Notes: generated by a model not told the origin, from the letters alone. DNA of 6,465 bases from Actinomycetota bacterium (GCA_013816725.1 JACDEA010000135.1:1-6465), one strand, 5' to 3'. Counted from the first letter of the stretch, positions 1-6,287 are shown. Made by a program: numbers and translations.

Positions 1-1
1 G

Positions 2-1600
2 CGAAGCACGTCCGATCCGAGCTACCCATACGCCGACTGGGGCACGATCCACCACTCTGGCCTGCCCGCCGGCGACTACACGCTCCGGGTCCAATACGTG
101 CCCGGGAACTTCATGTCGGACAGCCGGTTGCACGACGCGCACGTCGGCCTCGCGCCGAGCACCATCACGTCGCTGACACAGTCGAACTCCACGTCAGTGA
201 CCGGCGAGGACGTCACGTTGACAGCGACCGTCGCGGCGGCGACCCCGAGCGCGATCGATCTCGCGCACGGTGCGCACAAGCCGGGCAACCCGGCCGGCTC
301 CTCGATCGAATTCCTCGTAGATGGCGGCTCGATCGCGAGCGCCGTCGTGGACGAGGCCACGGGCAGGGCTGTCCTGCACTGGACGATCCTCTCGGGAGGC
401 ACGCACACCATCAAGGCGCGGTTCCTCACCGATGGAAACTACGACACCAGCCCGGACTCGGCTGCGATCAGCCACACCGTCACTAAGGGCGAGGCCACGA
501 ATACCTTGACGCAAACGTCGGCCACGACCGTGTTCGGCCAGCCGTTCGATCTCAAGGCGACGGTGGCCGCGGTGGCGCCGTCGACCGGCATCCCCTCCGG
601 TGCGGTCACGTTCACCGACACCACGACGGCCAGCGCGCTGGGCGCGCCGGCGCTCAACGGCGGCAGTCCCGACGTCGCGTCGTTGACCACCTCGGCACTA
701 GGCGTCGGCAGCCACAGCGTGACCGCGGCCTACGCCGGCGACGGTGCGTTCAACCCGAAGACTTCGTCGCCAATCACGCACACCGTGAACAAGGCGACCA
801 CCGCGGCGACGTTGACGTCGCCCACCGCCAACCCGACCACGCTGGGTCACCCGGTGACCTTCAACGCGGCCGTCGCGGTGGTAGCCCCCGGCGCGGGCAC
901 GCCGACTGGTGCCGTGCAGTTCAACGACGGCGCCACGACGCTAGGACCGCCGGTACCGCTCTCGGGGACGGCGGCCACGCTCACCACGTCCACGCTGGGC
1001 GGGGGCGTACACAGCATCACCGCTACGTATCTGGGCGACGCCAACTTCAACCCGAGTACGTCGGCGCCGCTGTCGCGCACGTTGACCTGTGATTACAACC
1101 TCACCGGTTGGTACAACGGGTCATACAGCGTGTCCCCCACCGGCACCACGTGCATCACGAACGCCAACATCAACGGGGGCGTCGACGTGCCCGCTGGAGC
1201 GCGGTTGTCAATCGTCGGATCCAACCTCAACGGCTACCTCAACTCGTATGGCAGCGCTGGGACGATCGTCGCCTGCGGCAACACGATCCTGGGAATCACG
1301 ATCTCCGGCGCCACCGGGGCGCTCACGATTGGTGACCCGTTCGGAGCGGGCTGTGCCGCTAACAGCATCAGCGGTTCGGTCGGCCTGTCCGGGAACCGAG
1401 CTGGCATACAGTTCCTCGGAAACAGCGTCCGTAACGGCATGCAGGTGACGAACACGTCGGGCGGCGCCACGGTCATCGGTGGGAACCGCATCGCCGGCTG
1501 GCTCCAGTGCTCGGGCAACAACCCGGCGGCGACAAACGGCGGGCGGCCCAACACGGCGTCGGGTCGCACCGGCGAGTGCGCGACCCCAGCCACCTTCTAG
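2..1600 (+). CDS. Secreted surface protein: Ig-like repeats plus beta-solenoid-like C-terminal domain (5' partial)
   Basis: The reading frame is open to the left edge and ends in TAG, so 532 residues of a longer protein are visible. A GTG at 98 is in frame but is not the start: the 32 codons before it read as protein (for example GLPAGDYTLRVQYV, the closing strands of another Ig-like unit). Three full Ig-like repeats follow, each ending in a form of 'G-x-HS(I/V)TA-x-Y-x-GD-x-x-FNP', as in bacterial Ig-like group 3/5 domains of secreted actinobacterial proteins. The last about 170 residues differ: rich in Gly, Asn, Ser and Thr, with short strands such as 'ISGSVGLSGN' and 'GGATVIGGNRI', suggesting a beta-solenoid. 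No signal peptide is visible because the N-terminus is missing. There is no LPXTG motif or C-terminal membrane helix, so release or non-covalent surface attachment is likely. A role in adhesion or the cell envelope is inference; no catalytic motif is visible. Confidence 0.85.
   Translation, partial: RSTSDPSYPYADWGTIHHSGLPAGDYTLRVQYVPGNFMSDSRLHDAHVGLAPSTITSLTQSNSTSVTGEDVTLTATVAAATPSAIDLAHGAHKPGNPAGSSIEFLVDGGSIASAVVDEATGRAVLHWTILSGGTHTIKARFLTDGNYDTSPDSAAISHTVTKGEATNTLTQTSATTVFGQPFDLKATVAAVAPSTGIPSGAVTFTDTTTASALGAPALNGGSPDVASLTTSALGVGSHSVTAAYAGDGAFNPKTSSPITHTVNKATTAATLTSPTANPTTLGHPVTFNAAVAVVAPGAGTPTGAVQFNDGATTLGPPVPLSGTAATLTTSTLGGGVHSITATYLGDANFNPSTSAPLSRTLTCDYNLTGWYNGSYSVSPTGTTCITNANINGGVDVPAGARLSIVGSNLNGYLNSYGSAGTIVACGNTILGITISGATGALTIGDPFGAGCAANSISGSVGLSGNRAGIQFLGNSVRNGMQVTNTSGGATVIGGNRIAGWLQCSGNNPAATNGGRPNTASGRTGECATPATF
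152..1087 (+). repeat. Three tandem bacterial Ig-like domains
   Basis: Protein-level repeats of about 100 residues lie at roughly 152-487, 488-793 and 794-1087. Each opens with a Thr/Ser-rich 'TLTxTS/TSLTQS' strand, then a 'G-x-(P/D)-(V/F)-(T/D)-(L/F)-x-A-(T/A)-V-A' strand, a 'P(S/T)GAVxF' strand in repeats 2 and 3, and a closing 'GDxxFNP' turn. Repeat 1 is the most diverged: it has a longer insert (around 245-300) and 'TDGNYDTSPDS' in place of the closing motif. Repeats 2 and 3 are closest to each other ('GDGAFNPKTSSP' versus 'GDANFNPSTSAP'). None contains cysteine. Such arrays usually act as spacers that project a terminal domain from the cell surface. Confidence 0.75.
1088..1597 (+). other. 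Cys-containing, Gly/Asn-rich C-terminal beta-solenoid-like domain
   Basis: This part of the + strand protein starts at 'CDYNLTGWYNG' and runs to the end. It holds six cysteines (in CDYN, TTCIT, VACGN, AGCAA, LQCSG and GECAT), while the rest of the visible protein has none; the even number suggests up to three disulfides outside the cell. The ending 'LQCSGNNPAATNGGRPNTASG...GECA' resembles, from memory, a recurrent C-terminal block of secreted actinobacterial proteins whose strands stack as a right-handed beta-helix. That fold assignment is inference from composition and strand spacing only. Confidence 0.5.
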
Positions 1601-1607
1601 ACCAGCG

Positions 1608-3794
1608 TCAACCACTGAGCGGGCCCTCGAGGACACCGTTCTCGAGGGCCTTCTCGATTGCGGCGTCGGTCAGCCCGAGGAGGTCGCGGGCGATCTCACG
1701 GGTGTGCTCGCCGTGGCCCGGCGCCGGCGCCACGATGGGCTCGGGAATGCCGGTGGCGTGGAACGCAGGGCCCTCGAGCCACATGCGGCCGTGGCCCGGT
1801 TGGTCGACCTGGCGCGGATACCCGCGGGCCACGAGGTGCGGGTCGGTGCACATGTCGCTCGGGTACACGACGTAACCAGCAGCAACCCCTCGGGCTTGCA
1901 GCTCGGCCACCAGATCGCGGTCGGACCGCAGTGCCCACGCCTCCCCGTCGATCTCGATGTCGGCCCCGCTGTCGACGACGACCCAACGCTCGTCGCCCGC
2001 GCACTTCACGAGCCGGGCCGCCTTGTTGCCCACGGGCTGGGCACTACCGGGTTCGACCGACTCCTCGAGCAGGATGTCGGCGAGGAAATTGATGATCGTC
2101 TCGACCTGGGCGACCTCGACATGGCGCCCGCTGTCACCATTTCGTTGCCCGCCGATCAACGCGGCCAGCGCGCCGACCGCGCACACGCGCCCGACGAGGT
2201 GGTCGGGATGCACGGCAAATGATCCCGGCGGCGCGCTCTGCTGTGTCTCTGCGGCCGACGGGCCGGGCTTTGTCCCTGCGGCCGACGGGCCGTCTGCCCA
2301 GTTCCAGAGGTACGTCATTCCACTGGGCGGCCGGGTCGACGGGCCGTAACCCCGCCAGTCCTTCCACGGACCGCGCGACCCCATCAACTGGCTGCTCACC
2401 ATGACCAGTCGAGGATTCAGCTCGTGCAACACCGACCATCCGAGACCCAGCGCGTCCATGACGCCGGTGCCCGAGTTCTCGATGAGCACGTCGGCGCCGG
2501 CGATCAACCGTCGCACGAAATCAAGGCCCTCGGGCGTCTTGACGTTCACGCCGAAGCTGCGCTTGCCCCGGCTCGACGACGCGAACGAAGCGTTCATCTC
2601 GCTGCCGAGAACCACGCGGATGAAGTCGGGCGACGTTCGGCTCTCGATCTTGATGACGTCGGCCCCGTTCTCGCCCAGCAACCGCGCCGCCTCCACCCCG
2701 ACCGCCCCGATGCCGAAGTCGATGACGCGCAGCCCCTCGAACGGTCGCGCCGGCGAGATGTCACGAACCGGGGTGTCCACACCGGTTCGTGACCACTCGC
2801 CCGGTGGCGCGGGCGCGAAGGGGTGGCGGAAGCCGGCCCGCTGGCCGTCGATCTCGAAGACGCCGGATGCGACTTTGCCGCGCCGTCCAGGCAACAGAGC
2901 GGCGTCGACGAACGTCCCCCGCTCGATGTAGTGCGGCGTCTCCAGCACCTGGTCGGGCCGGAGCACGGGCGTGATCACGATGCCGCGGCGCTGGGCTTCG
3001 TCGGCCAGCTCGGCAGCGCCGTACTTCGAGAACAGCTCGATGTAGAGCGGATCGATCACCGTGGCCTGGATGCCGAGGCGGCCCAGCAGGCCGTTGAGTT
3101 CGGCACCCTCCAACTCGGGCGGGTTACCCAGCCACTCGCGCATCGCCGCCCACTGCCGCGGGCTGAGCACGATCACCCGCACGTACCCGTCCTTGCACGG
3201 GTAGATCGAATAGACGGGACCGGACCCGCTCCGCAAGGGATCGACGCCAGTTTCCACGGCGAATCCCGGCAGCGACCAGTCGGTGATCTGGAGGACCGAC
3301 TCCATCACCGACACGTCGATCAGCTGCGGCCGCCGCTGCCACAGCGCCGCCAGCGTGGCGAACGCAGCGCTTACGCCGGCGACGTCATAGGCAAGGTTGC
3401 CGGGCGGGAGTAGCGGCGGCCGGTCCAGCGTGCCGCTGCGAAACAACATGCCGCCCATGGCCACCATCACCGCGTTGGTGCCGACGTAGTGGCGGTACGG
3501 TCCGGTCAGGCCGAAGTCGGTGATGGCGGTGATGACGAGATGCGGGTGGTCCTGCATCACCGCGGCGGTGGGCGACACCGACGTCAGAAAGGCGTCGGCC
3601 CCGGCGAGGAACCGATCGCGGTCCTCGATAGCGATGCCCCGCTTGTTGGCGTTGCGAACCGCGAAGTCATACGAGTCCCGCGCCGGGCCGACCCGCACAA
3701 CGTCGGCGCCGAGATCGGCCAGCAGTCGCCCGCACAGCTCTCCCTTCTCCTCGACCGCGTCGACAACGCGGACGCCCTCGAGGGGGAGCGACAC
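1608..3794 (-). CDS. Double-length family III (CaiB/BaiF) CoA-transferase
   Basis: At 728 residues this is about twice the usual ~400 of CaiB/BaiF enzymes, because it carries two copies of the fold. These enzymes move CoA between an acyl-CoA and a free acid in the cytoplasm. Copy 1 (about 1-345) has 'PLEGVRVVDA', 'LLADLGADVVRV', 'NANKRG', 'DFGLTGPY' and 'LIDVSVMES'; Asp160 there matches the catalytic Asp of formyl-CoA transferase (Asp169). Copy 2 (about 350-728) has 'PFEGLRVIDFGIGAVGVEAARLL', 'GADVIKIES', 'SSRGKRSFGVNVKTPEG' and 'HVEVAQVET', with Glu560 at the equivalent place. It also carries a low-complexity insert (about 502-525). The GTG start directly precedes the conserved N-terminal block and lies 3 bp after the P450 stop. 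No good ribosome site is seen, so translational coupling is likely. Its context suggests CoA loading onto an acid made by the P450. A racemase role (AMACR is in the same superfamily) is less likely given the fused form. The family call is firm; the substrate is unknown. Confidence 0.9.
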   Translation of the reverse strand: MSLPLEGVRVVDAVEEKGELCGRLLADLGADVVRVGPARDSYDFAVRNANKRGIAIEDRDRFLAGADAFLTSVSPTAAVMQDHPHLVITAITDFGLTGPYRHYVGTNAVMVAMGGMLFRSGTLDRPPLLPPGNLAYDVAGVSAAFATLAALWQRRPQLIDVSVMESVLQITDWSLPGFAVETGVDPLRSGSGPVYSIYPCKDGYVRVIVLSPRQWAAMREWLGNPPELEGAELNGLLGRLGIQATVIDPLYIELFSKYGAAELADEAQRRGIVITPVLRPDQVLETPHYIERGTFVDAALLPGRRGKVASGVFEIDGQRAGFRHPFAPAPPGEWSRTGVDTPVRDISPARPFEGLRVIDFGIGAVGVEAARLLGENGADVIKIESRTSPDFIRVVLGSEMNASFASSSRGKRSFGVNVKTPEGLDFVRRLIAGADVLIENSGTGVMDALGLGWSVLHELNPRLVMVSSQLMGSRGPWKDWRGYGPSTRPPSGMTYLWNWADGPSAAGTKPGPSAAETQQSAPPGSFAVHPDHLVGRVCAVGALAALIGGQRNGDSGRHVEVAQVETIINFLADILLEESVEPGSAQPVGNKAARLVKCAGDERWVVVDSGADIEIDGEAWALRSDRDLVAELQARGVAAGYVVYPSDMCTDPHLVARGYPRQVDQPGHGRMWLEGPAFHATGIPEPIVAPAPGHGEHTREIARDLLGLTDAAIEKALENGVLEGPLSG
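1622..1650. terminator. Perfect 10-bp inverted repeat at the convergent gene junction; possible terminator
   Basis: Arms ggccctcgag (1622-1631) and ctcgagggcc (1641-1650) are perfect reverse complements around a 9-nt loop. The structure lies inside the last codons of the - strand CoA-transferase (encoding ALENGVLEGP) and 22 bp past the stop of the + strand gene. The intergenic gap is only 7 bp, so this is the obvious place for the + strand transcript to end. There is no real T tract on either side (ttctcgatt follows on the + strand), so classical intrinsic termination is uncertain. In high-GC actinobacteria hairpins without T tracts have been proposed to act as terminators. The repeat could also simply reflect the two CTCGAG-containing Leu-Glu codon pairs. 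Confidence 0.35.
2244..2292. repeat. 27-bp-period tandem repeat inside the CoA-transferase gene
   Basis: Two 22-nt copies (2244-2265 and 2271-2292) differ at one base, a T/C difference at 2248 versus 2275; both contain ctgcggccgacgggccg. The 27-bp period keeps the frame and encodes two adjacent nine-residue units, GPSAAGTKP and GPSAAETQQ (residues 502-519). A shorter echo, gtcgacgggccg, occurs near 2336-2347. The repeat lies where related double CoA-transferases, as I recall them, have only a short turn, so it is probably a slippage-made insertion. Confidence 0.8.
2761..2792. other. Perfect 11-bp inverted repeat in the CoA-transferase interdomain linker
   Basis: Arms tcacgaaccgg (2761-2771) and ccggttcgtga (2782-2792) are exact reverse complements separated by 10 nt. 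On the - strand they encode the linker segment SRTGVDTPVRD (residues 335-345), just before the second CoA-transferase domain begins. Arm centres are 21 bp apart, about two helical turns, which would suit a dimeric DNA-binding protein. The RNA could equally form a stable hairpin between the halves of the message. No function is demonstrated. Confidence 0.6.
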
Positions 3795-3797
3795 GCG

Positions 3798-5021
3798 CTA
3801 CCCGAACTTGACGGGGAGGTGCTTGATGCCGTTGATGAAGTTGGAGCGCAGCCGCTCGGCGCCGCCCGCCTGCGTGATGTGAGGCGCCCGCTGGGCCAGC
3901 TCCTCGAACAGCACGCGGATCTCGAGTCGGGCCAGGTTGGCGCCCAGGCAGTGGTGGGGACCGCCGCCGCCGAAGCCGATGTGCGGGTTCGGGTCGCGGT
4001 GAATGTCAAAGGTGAACGGCTCGTCGAAGACGTCCTCGTCCCGGTTGGCCGAGATGTAATAGATCGTCAGCTTGTCGCCGGCCTTCAGTGCCTGCCCACG
4101 CAACTCGGTGTCCTGGGTGACATTGCGGCGGAAGTACATGACCGGCGAGGCCCACCGCACGATCTCCTCGGTTGCGCTCGTGCAGAGCGACGGGTCCTGC
4201 ACCATCTCCTTGTACTGCTCGGGATTCTGAAGCAGCGCATGCATGCCGTGGGAGATGGCGTTGCGAGTCGTTTCGTTGCCGGCCACCGCGAGCAACAAGA
4301 AGAACAGGTTGAAGTCCATCTCCGACAGCTTCTCCCCGTCGATCTCGGACTCGATGAGCGTGGTCATGATGTCTTGGCGCGGCTCCGCCTTGCGCTGCTC
4401 GGCCAGCGCCTGGGCGTACATGAACATCTCGATGCTGGCGCCCATCGCCTCCTCACGGGTGACGGCGTACTCGGGGTCCTCGCTGCCGATCATGCGGTTG
4501 GACCATTCGAAAAGCTTCCCGCGCTCTTCGAGCGGCACCCCGATCAGTTCGGCGATCGCTTGCAGCGGTAGGTCGGCGGCTATATCCACAACAAAGTCGG
4601 CCCCGCCCTTCGCGATCGCCTTGTCGATGATGTCGGCGGCTTCTTCGCGGATGTGTTTCTCGAGCGCGTTGATCATGCGGGGCGTGAAGCCGCGGTTCAC
4701 GAGCTTGCGGTAACGCGTGTGTTCGGGCGGGTCGGTGGTCAGCATCAGCTTGCCGCCACCCTCGATTTGGTTGCTCTCCCCCGGAGGCGGCTCCTCGATG
4801 AGTACCACGCCGCCCCGCTCCTGGTCGGAGGAGAACGTCTTGGAGTCCTTGCCCACGTGCACGACGTCGTCGTATTTGGTCACGACCCAGAACCCCGGCC
4901 CGTCGGGCTCGCTGTGGTGGTACACGGGCGCGTTGTTTCGCAGCCACGTAAACCATTCGTGGGGCACGCCGTCGACGAAGCGATCCCGGCTCAGGAGGTT
5001 GATCTCGTCAGTGATGCTCAT
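3798..5021 (-). CDS. Cytochrome P450, CYP124/CYP125/CYP142-like
   Basis: A complete 407-residue soluble bacterial P450, a haem monooxygenase that needs ferredoxin and reductase partners not encoded here. Landmarks: 'DPPEHTRYRKLVNRGFTPR' (97-115), I-helix oxygen-activation motif AGNETT (247-252), ExxR at 286-289 (EIVR), and haem loop FGGGGPHHCLG (350-360) with Cys358 as the thiolate ligand. The C-terminal third closely resembles my recollection of Mycobacterium tuberculosis CYP124 ('TQDxEL', 'SANRDE', 'NPHxGFGGGG', 'CLGANLAR', 'FIxGIKxLPV'), and 'AVAGNETTRNAISHGMHAL' is also CYP125-like. That group hydroxylates the terminal carbon of methyl-branched lipids and the C26/27 methyl of cholesterol-type side chains. 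ATG at 5021 is preceded by GAGG with 8-nt spacing. The gene sits 37 bp after the SDR and 3 bp before the CoA-transferase, consistent with one pathway. The P450 call is certain; the subfamily and substrate are inference. Confidence 0.95.
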   Translation of the reverse strand: MSITDEINLLSRDRFVDGVPHEWFTWLRNNAPVYHHSEPDGPGFWVVTKYDDVVHVGKDSKTFSSDQERGGVVLIEEPPPGESNQIEGGGKLMLTTDPPEHTRYRKLVNRGFTPRMINALEKHIREEAADIIDKAIAKGGADFVVDIAADLPLQAIAELIGVPLEERGKLFEWSNRMIGSEDPEYAVTREEAMGASIEMFMYAQALAEQRKAEPRQDIMTTLIESEIDGEKLSEMDFNLFFLLLAVAGNETTRNAISHGMHALLQNPEQYKEMVQDPSLCTSATEEIVRWASPVMYFRRNVTQDTELRGQALKAGDKLTIYYISANRDEDVFDEPFTFDIHRDPNPHIGFGGGGPHHCLGANLARLEIRVLFEELAQRAPHITQAGGAERLRSNFINGIKHLPVKFG

Positions 5022-5029
5022 CGGCGGGC

Positions 5030-5033
5030 CCTC
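5030..5033 (-). promoter_or_regulatory. Ribosome binding site of the P450 gene
   Basis: Read on the - strand, GCGAGG ends with GAGG exactly 8 nt before the ATG at 5021. This supports that start and shows the P450 can be translated independently of the SDR upstream. Confidence 0.7.
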
Positions 5034-5043
5034 GCTAGGAAAA

Positions 5044-5057
5044 TAGAATCGGTTCTA
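5044..5057. promoter_or_regulatory. KstR-like operator (14-bp near-palindrome) before the P450 gene
   Basis: The + strand reads TAGAATCGGTTCTA and the - strand TAGAACCGATTCTA. It has perfect 5-bp arms, one G/T mismatched pair and a CG centre (12 of 14 positions symmetric). The published operator consensus of KstR, the TetR-type repressor of cholesterol catabolism in mycobacteria and rhodococci, is TnnAACnnGTTnnA; this site matches all but one fixed base (ATT in place of GTT on the - strand). It lies in the only AT-rich gap of the - strand cluster, 22-36 bp before the P450 start and directly after the SDR stop. A weak -10-like TATTTT (5045-5040, - strand) overlaps it, so repression of an internal promoter is plausible. 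The match is seen; the regulator is inferred, and no kstR gene is in the window. Confidence 0.5.
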
Positions 5058-5058
5058 G

Positions 5059-5886
5059 TTACGACTGTAACCCGGCCAACGTTGAGGCGACGAGCCCGGG
5101 CGTCCAGTCGGCATCGGCGTCCCACCGCTGCTGTTCGGCCATCGGGGCGAGCAGCGTGATCATGCGGCCGTAGACGATGAACGTGCGGTTGTTGATGTGC
5201 GAGGCCGCCGGCGACAGCAAGTAGGCGACCAGGGGGGCCACCTTCTCGGGGCCGAGATCGTCGAACCCGTTCAGCTGTTCGGTCATCCGCGTGAGCGCAC
5301 GCGGGCAGATGGCGTTGGCGGCGACGCCGTAACGCTCCATGCCGCGGGCGATCGACCCCGTCAGCGCGACGATGCCAGCCTTGGCCGACGCGTAGTTCGG
5401 TTGGCCGGGGCTACCGAAGAGCGCTTCAGACGCGGTGTTGACGATGCGCCCGTAGGCAACGCCACCGCAGGCCTTGGCCTGGTCCCGCCAGTAGGCGCAC
5501 GCCCACCGCGACATGCAGAAGTGACCCTTGAGGTGGACATTGATGACGGCGTCCCACTCGTCCTCGCCCATGTTGAAGATCATCCGGTCGCGCAGGATGC
5601 CGGCGTTGTTCACCACACCGTCGAGACGGCCCCAACGCTCCACCGGCAGTTTGATGAGTGCTTGCGCGTGATCCCAATCGGCGACGTCGCCCACGTCGGC
5701 TATCGCCTCACCCCCACCGGCCTCGATCTCCTTGACCACCGCGGCGGCCTCGTCGCCGTCCATGTCGTTGACGACGACCCGCGCCCCTTGGCCGGCCACC
5801 TCGAAGGCTTCGGCCCGGCCGAGTCCGCGTCCGGCGCCGGTGACGATGACCACGCGTTCGTCGAGCAACGCGTGTGGTTCGCTCAC
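5059..5886 (-). CDS. Short-chain dehydrogenase/reductase, (3R)-hydroxyacyl-CoA dehydrogenase (17beta-HSD4)-like
   Basis: A 275-residue classical SDR. It has the cofactor loop TGAGRGLG (16-23), acidic Asp41 at the end of strand 2 ('VVVNDMDG'), which favours NAD(H), NNAGILRDR (93-101), Asn116 ('INVHLKGHF'), Ser153 and YxxxK (Tyr165, Lys169). 'NNAGILRDR', the 'GQPNYASAKAG' block, 'RMTEQ' and 'PEKVAPLVAYLLSP' resemble the SDR domain of peroxisomal MFE-2/HSD17B4 and actinobacterial relatives that oxidise 3-hydroxyacyl-CoAs, including steroid side-chain intermediates. GTG at 5886 is chosen because it puts TGxxxGxG at the normal distance and makes a 4-base GTGA overlap with the previous stop; a longer in-frame reading to 6105 only adds Arg/Ala-rich sequence antisense-like to the neighbour frame. 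The Ser-Tyr spacing is 12, one less than in FabG or HSD17B4. Another alcohol substrate is possible. Confidence 0.88.
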   Translation of the reverse strand: MSEPHALLDERVVIVTGAGRGLGRAEAFEVAGQGARVVVNDMDGDEAAAVVKEIEAGGGEAIADVGDVADWDHAQALIKLPVERWGRLDGVVNNAGILRDRMIFNMGEDEWDAVINVHLKGHFCMSRWACAYWRDQAKACGGVAYGRIVNTASEALFGSPGQPNYASAKAGIVALTGSIARGMERYGVAANAICPRALTRMTEQLNGFDDLGPEKVAPLVAYLLSPAASHINNRTFIVYGRMITLLAPMAEQQRWDADADWTPGLVASTLAGLQS

Positions 5887-6287
5887 CGAGCCCGCCGCCG
5901 CGGGGCTAGCTCGGCGCGCAGCTCCTCGAGCTGACGAGTGTGACGATCCTCCTGATCGGCCTGGTACCGCTGAAGCATCGTCATCCAGATCGCCGACGAC
6001 AGGAGCAGCGCGCCCAGCATCACCAGCGCGAGGCCGATGAGCCCGCCGGAGATCAGGTACGGCAGCTGTTCGATCTGACGCGCCGTGTGCGACGCGCCGT
6101 ACCACCCGAGGATCATGAAGCCGAATCCGAGGACGACGGCCAGCGCGCCGGGGAACAACAACAGACGAACCAGCTCGGCCGACTGGGCTCGCTCGGATAG
6201 GCGCACCACTGCGTCGCGGAAGCGGGCCCGGCGGTCGAGCACGCGCTGCTGGGTGCCGCGTTGCTCAGGGGCAAGTTCCATCGTCAT
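5883..6287 (-). CDS. Small two-helix membrane protein, conserved-hypothetical type
   Basis: A 134-residue protein with two predicted transmembrane helices, about 42-63 ('LLLFPGALAVVLGFGFMILGWYG') and 75-101 ('LPYLISGG...ALLLSSAIWM'), joined by a short loop 'ASHTARQIEQ'. The Arg-rich N-terminus and the charged C-tail (about 106-134, Gln/Glu/Arg, helical and possibly coiled-coil) should both face the cytoplasm by the positive-inside rule. ATG at 6287 is preferred because GAGG lies 8 nt before it and because it makes an ATGA overlap with the preceding gene; the second ATG at 6281 is too far from that site, and a longer reading to 6371 adds no recognisable sequence. It ends in a GTGA overlap with the SDR. 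The 'YLISGGLIGLALVMLGALLL' helix resembles hypothetical proteins I recall from actinobacteria. No function can be assigned; it may partner the membrane protein encoded just before it. Confidence 0.75.
   Translation of the reverse strand: MTMELAPEQRGTQQRVLDRRARFRDAVVRLSERAQSAELVRLLLFPGALAVVLGFGFMILGWYGASHTARQIEQLPYLISGGLIGLALVMLGALLLSSAIWMTMLQRYQADQEDRHTRQLEELRAELAPRRRAR

Noticed and set aside
98..100. GTG as the true start of the + strand Ig-repeat gene
   Set aside because: The frame stays open upstream to the window edge and reads as Ig-like strand sequence, with no ribosome site before 98; the gene is 5' truncated by the window.
1479..2222. + strand open frame overlapping the end of the Ig-repeat gene and the CoA-transferase
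   Set aside because: It has low-complexity composition, crosses the convergent junction and contains no motif; both true genes are strongly supported in other frames.
3184..3204. 6-bp inverted repeat (acccgt...acgggt) in the CoA-transferase gene
   Set aside because: Arms this short are expected by chance in GC-rich coding DNA, and there is no supporting context.
3489..4571. Long + strand open frame (360 codons)
   Set aside because: It lies antisense to the P450 and CoA-transferase, is rich in Arg, Val, Leu, Asp and His without any fold motif, and is explained by the third-position GC bias of the real genes.
5887..6105. N-terminal extension of the SDR by 73 codons
   Set aside because: It overlaps the whole second half of the membrane-protein gene, reads as Arg/Ala/Ser-rich non-motif sequence, and would put the cofactor loop too far from the N-terminus.
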